NCBI RefSeq assembly: GCF_041956535.1
Contig: NW_027192193.1
Coordinates: 636,235-700,234 of the forward strand
DNA from: Calcarisporiella thermophila CBS 279.70
Lineage: Eukaryota; Calcarisporiellomycota
Direction: 5' to 3'
Length of the DNA: 64,000 nt
Part shown: piece by piece, positions 63,036 to 64,000 of the stretch
How the letters are laid out: every line of letters starts with the position of its first letter
Position numbering within the stretch: the first letter of the stretch is position 1
The notes under the pieces: generated by a model
Told to the model about the DNA's origin: nothing
What the model saw: the letters and a program-made list of their open reading frames with translations, nothing else
Databases searched by the model: none
Position numbers and translations under genes: made by a program

Positions 63036-63979
63036 TTAGTGAGTTGCCTGAGCACGGCGACGGTCACGTTCTTCTGCAATCGTAAGCTTGACACCTTTTC
63101 CTTTGGGAAGGGATATCCAAGGCTTGTTACCTTGGCCGATAACAAAAACGTTAGATAGACGGGTAGCAAACTGACGATCAAGCGAATCCTTGATGTGCAC
63201 AATATCAAATCCACCAATATGACGTTCACGGTGAGTGATAACACCAACACGACCCATGTTGCGTCCACCCGTGATCATGCATACATTCCCAACCTCAAAA
63301 TGAACAAAATCAGAGATTTTTCCGGTCTCGAGGTCAAGGCGAATGGTATCATTAACATTGATAAGGGGATCAGGGTAACGAATAGTACGGCCATCGTGAG
63401 TAACAATGTATGGGATACCCTTTGCGCCCAATTGCACACGCTTGACGCGGCAAAGCTTGTATGTTGCTTCTTCGGAGGTGATACGGTGGACGGTGAAGCG
63501 GCCCTTCACGTCGTAGATGAGACGGAAATGCTCACCAGTCTTCTCGATTGTAATCACATCCATGAATCCAGCAGGGTAGGTGCTATCCGTGCGCACCTTA
63601 CCATCAACCTTAACAAGGCGTTGCATCAAAATGCTCTGCACCTCTTTTCCATTAAGCGCGTACTTCAAGCGGTTACGCAGGAAGATAATAAGAGGAAGGC
63701 ATTCACGGAGCTAAAAATATATTAAAAGCATTATATATCACGAGTTGTAAAGATTAAATACTAAATGGCTAAAAAATCCCTCGAGTTTGAACGCATACCT
63801 TATGAGGACCGGGAGAAGGGCGGGGAGCTTTATAGAGAATTTTTTGAATTAGTATGAAAGAATAACTAATGTAATAAGATCATCAGCATTATATTTTATT
63901 TACCATAGCAACCCGTCAATTTGTCCAGCATCCAATGCTTGGGAGCAGCAAGACGCTTCAAGTGCTTACGAGGACCACG
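63036..63979 (-). CDS. RPS4: 40S ribosomal protein eS4 (RPS4), 5' end outside the window
   Basis: Small-subunit ribosomal protein. Visible exons: (MA)[18 protein letters not shown] + DKLTGCY at about 63905-63979, [10 protein letters not shown] near 63800-63828, and [20 protein letters not shown] ... to the end in one large exon. S4 and KOW-type text: [37 protein letters not shown] and [20 protein letters not shown]. The end is [14 protein letters not shown]. The first codons (expected M-A) must lie in an exon beyond 64000, since the sequence before RGPRK is an intron 3' end (TTTTTTTTAG). Codon use is richer in C/G-ending codons than in neighbours, as expected for high expression. Partial only because the window ends. 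Confidence 0.95.
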
Positions 63980-64000
63980 CTAAAAAAAATGATGATAATA

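Noticed and set aside
63195-63725. 176-codon plus-strand frame
   Set aside because: Exact antisense of the strongly codon-biased eS4 coding exon.

Overview
This is nuclear DNA of a fungus. Nearly every gene is broken by short introns (about 45 to 80 bases, GT...AG, usually with a CTAAC/CTAAT-like branch site near the 3' end), and the protein set is fungal: PAPS reductase of sulfate assimilation, Slm1-type PH protein, Tea1/Kel1-type kelch protein, APP1 phosphatidate phosphatase, EAF7, QCR6 and Elongator. A sepiapterin reductase, METTL5, a full COP9 subunit 2, cullin-4 and a pancreatic-type zymogen carboxypeptidase argue against a budding yeast and fit an early-diverging filamentous fungus (Mucoromycota or Zoopagomycota). 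That placement is inference. No transposon, CRISPR array or tRNA gene could be supported.

Layout. 0-13.2 kb is visibly richer in GC: phospholipase C (+), PAPS reductase (-), a SET-domain protein (-), sepiapterin reductase (+), a CDF metal transporter (-) and the Slm1-like protein (-). 13.2-17.9 kb is poorly resolved: a four-helix membrane protein with a Gln/Pro repeat tail, a probable new single-pass membrane protein, and several coding-like fragments. 17.9-29.4 kb holds ELP1 (-), head to head with cullin-4 (+), then a polytopic membrane protein of no recognised family. 30.2-35.3 kb has a secreted metallocarboxypeptidase (-), an AT-rich gap and an HMG-box protein (-). 35.7-43.0 kb has CSN2 (+) and a large kelch/coiled-coil protein (+). 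43.2-49.0 kb has a nucleotidyltransferase, APP1, METTL5 and QCR6, all on the minus strand. 49.2-56.4 kb has two alpha/beta hydrolases (one without its nucleophile serine), a glutaredoxin-like protein, ATP23, EAF7 and a penta-EF-hand protein. 56.6-64 kb has BMT5, NOC2, UFD1 and the 3' part of ribosomal protein eS4.

Functional threads. CUL4, CSN2 and UFD1 belong to the ubiquitin/NEDD8 system (CSN removes NEDD8 from cullins; UFD1 works with Cdc48 on ubiquitylated proteins). METTL5, BMT5, NOC2 and eS4 belong to ribosome making and rRNA modification. PLC, Slm1-like and APP1 act on phosphoinositide or lipid signalling. QCR6 and ATP23 are mitochondrial. These are ordinary housekeeping neighbours and I see no operon-like logic. 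Several pairs share short divergent promoters: ELP1/CUL4 167 bp, QCR6/hydrolase 185 bp, PEF/BMT5 185 bp.

I did not find a clear new multi-gene system. The best leads are the serine-to-asparagine hydrolase, the unclassified polytopic membrane protein, the small membrane protein at 16.55 kb with unexplained coding-like frames beside it, and 14- and 19-nucleotide microexons. All gene models were spliced by eye, so exon borders are approximate unless given.
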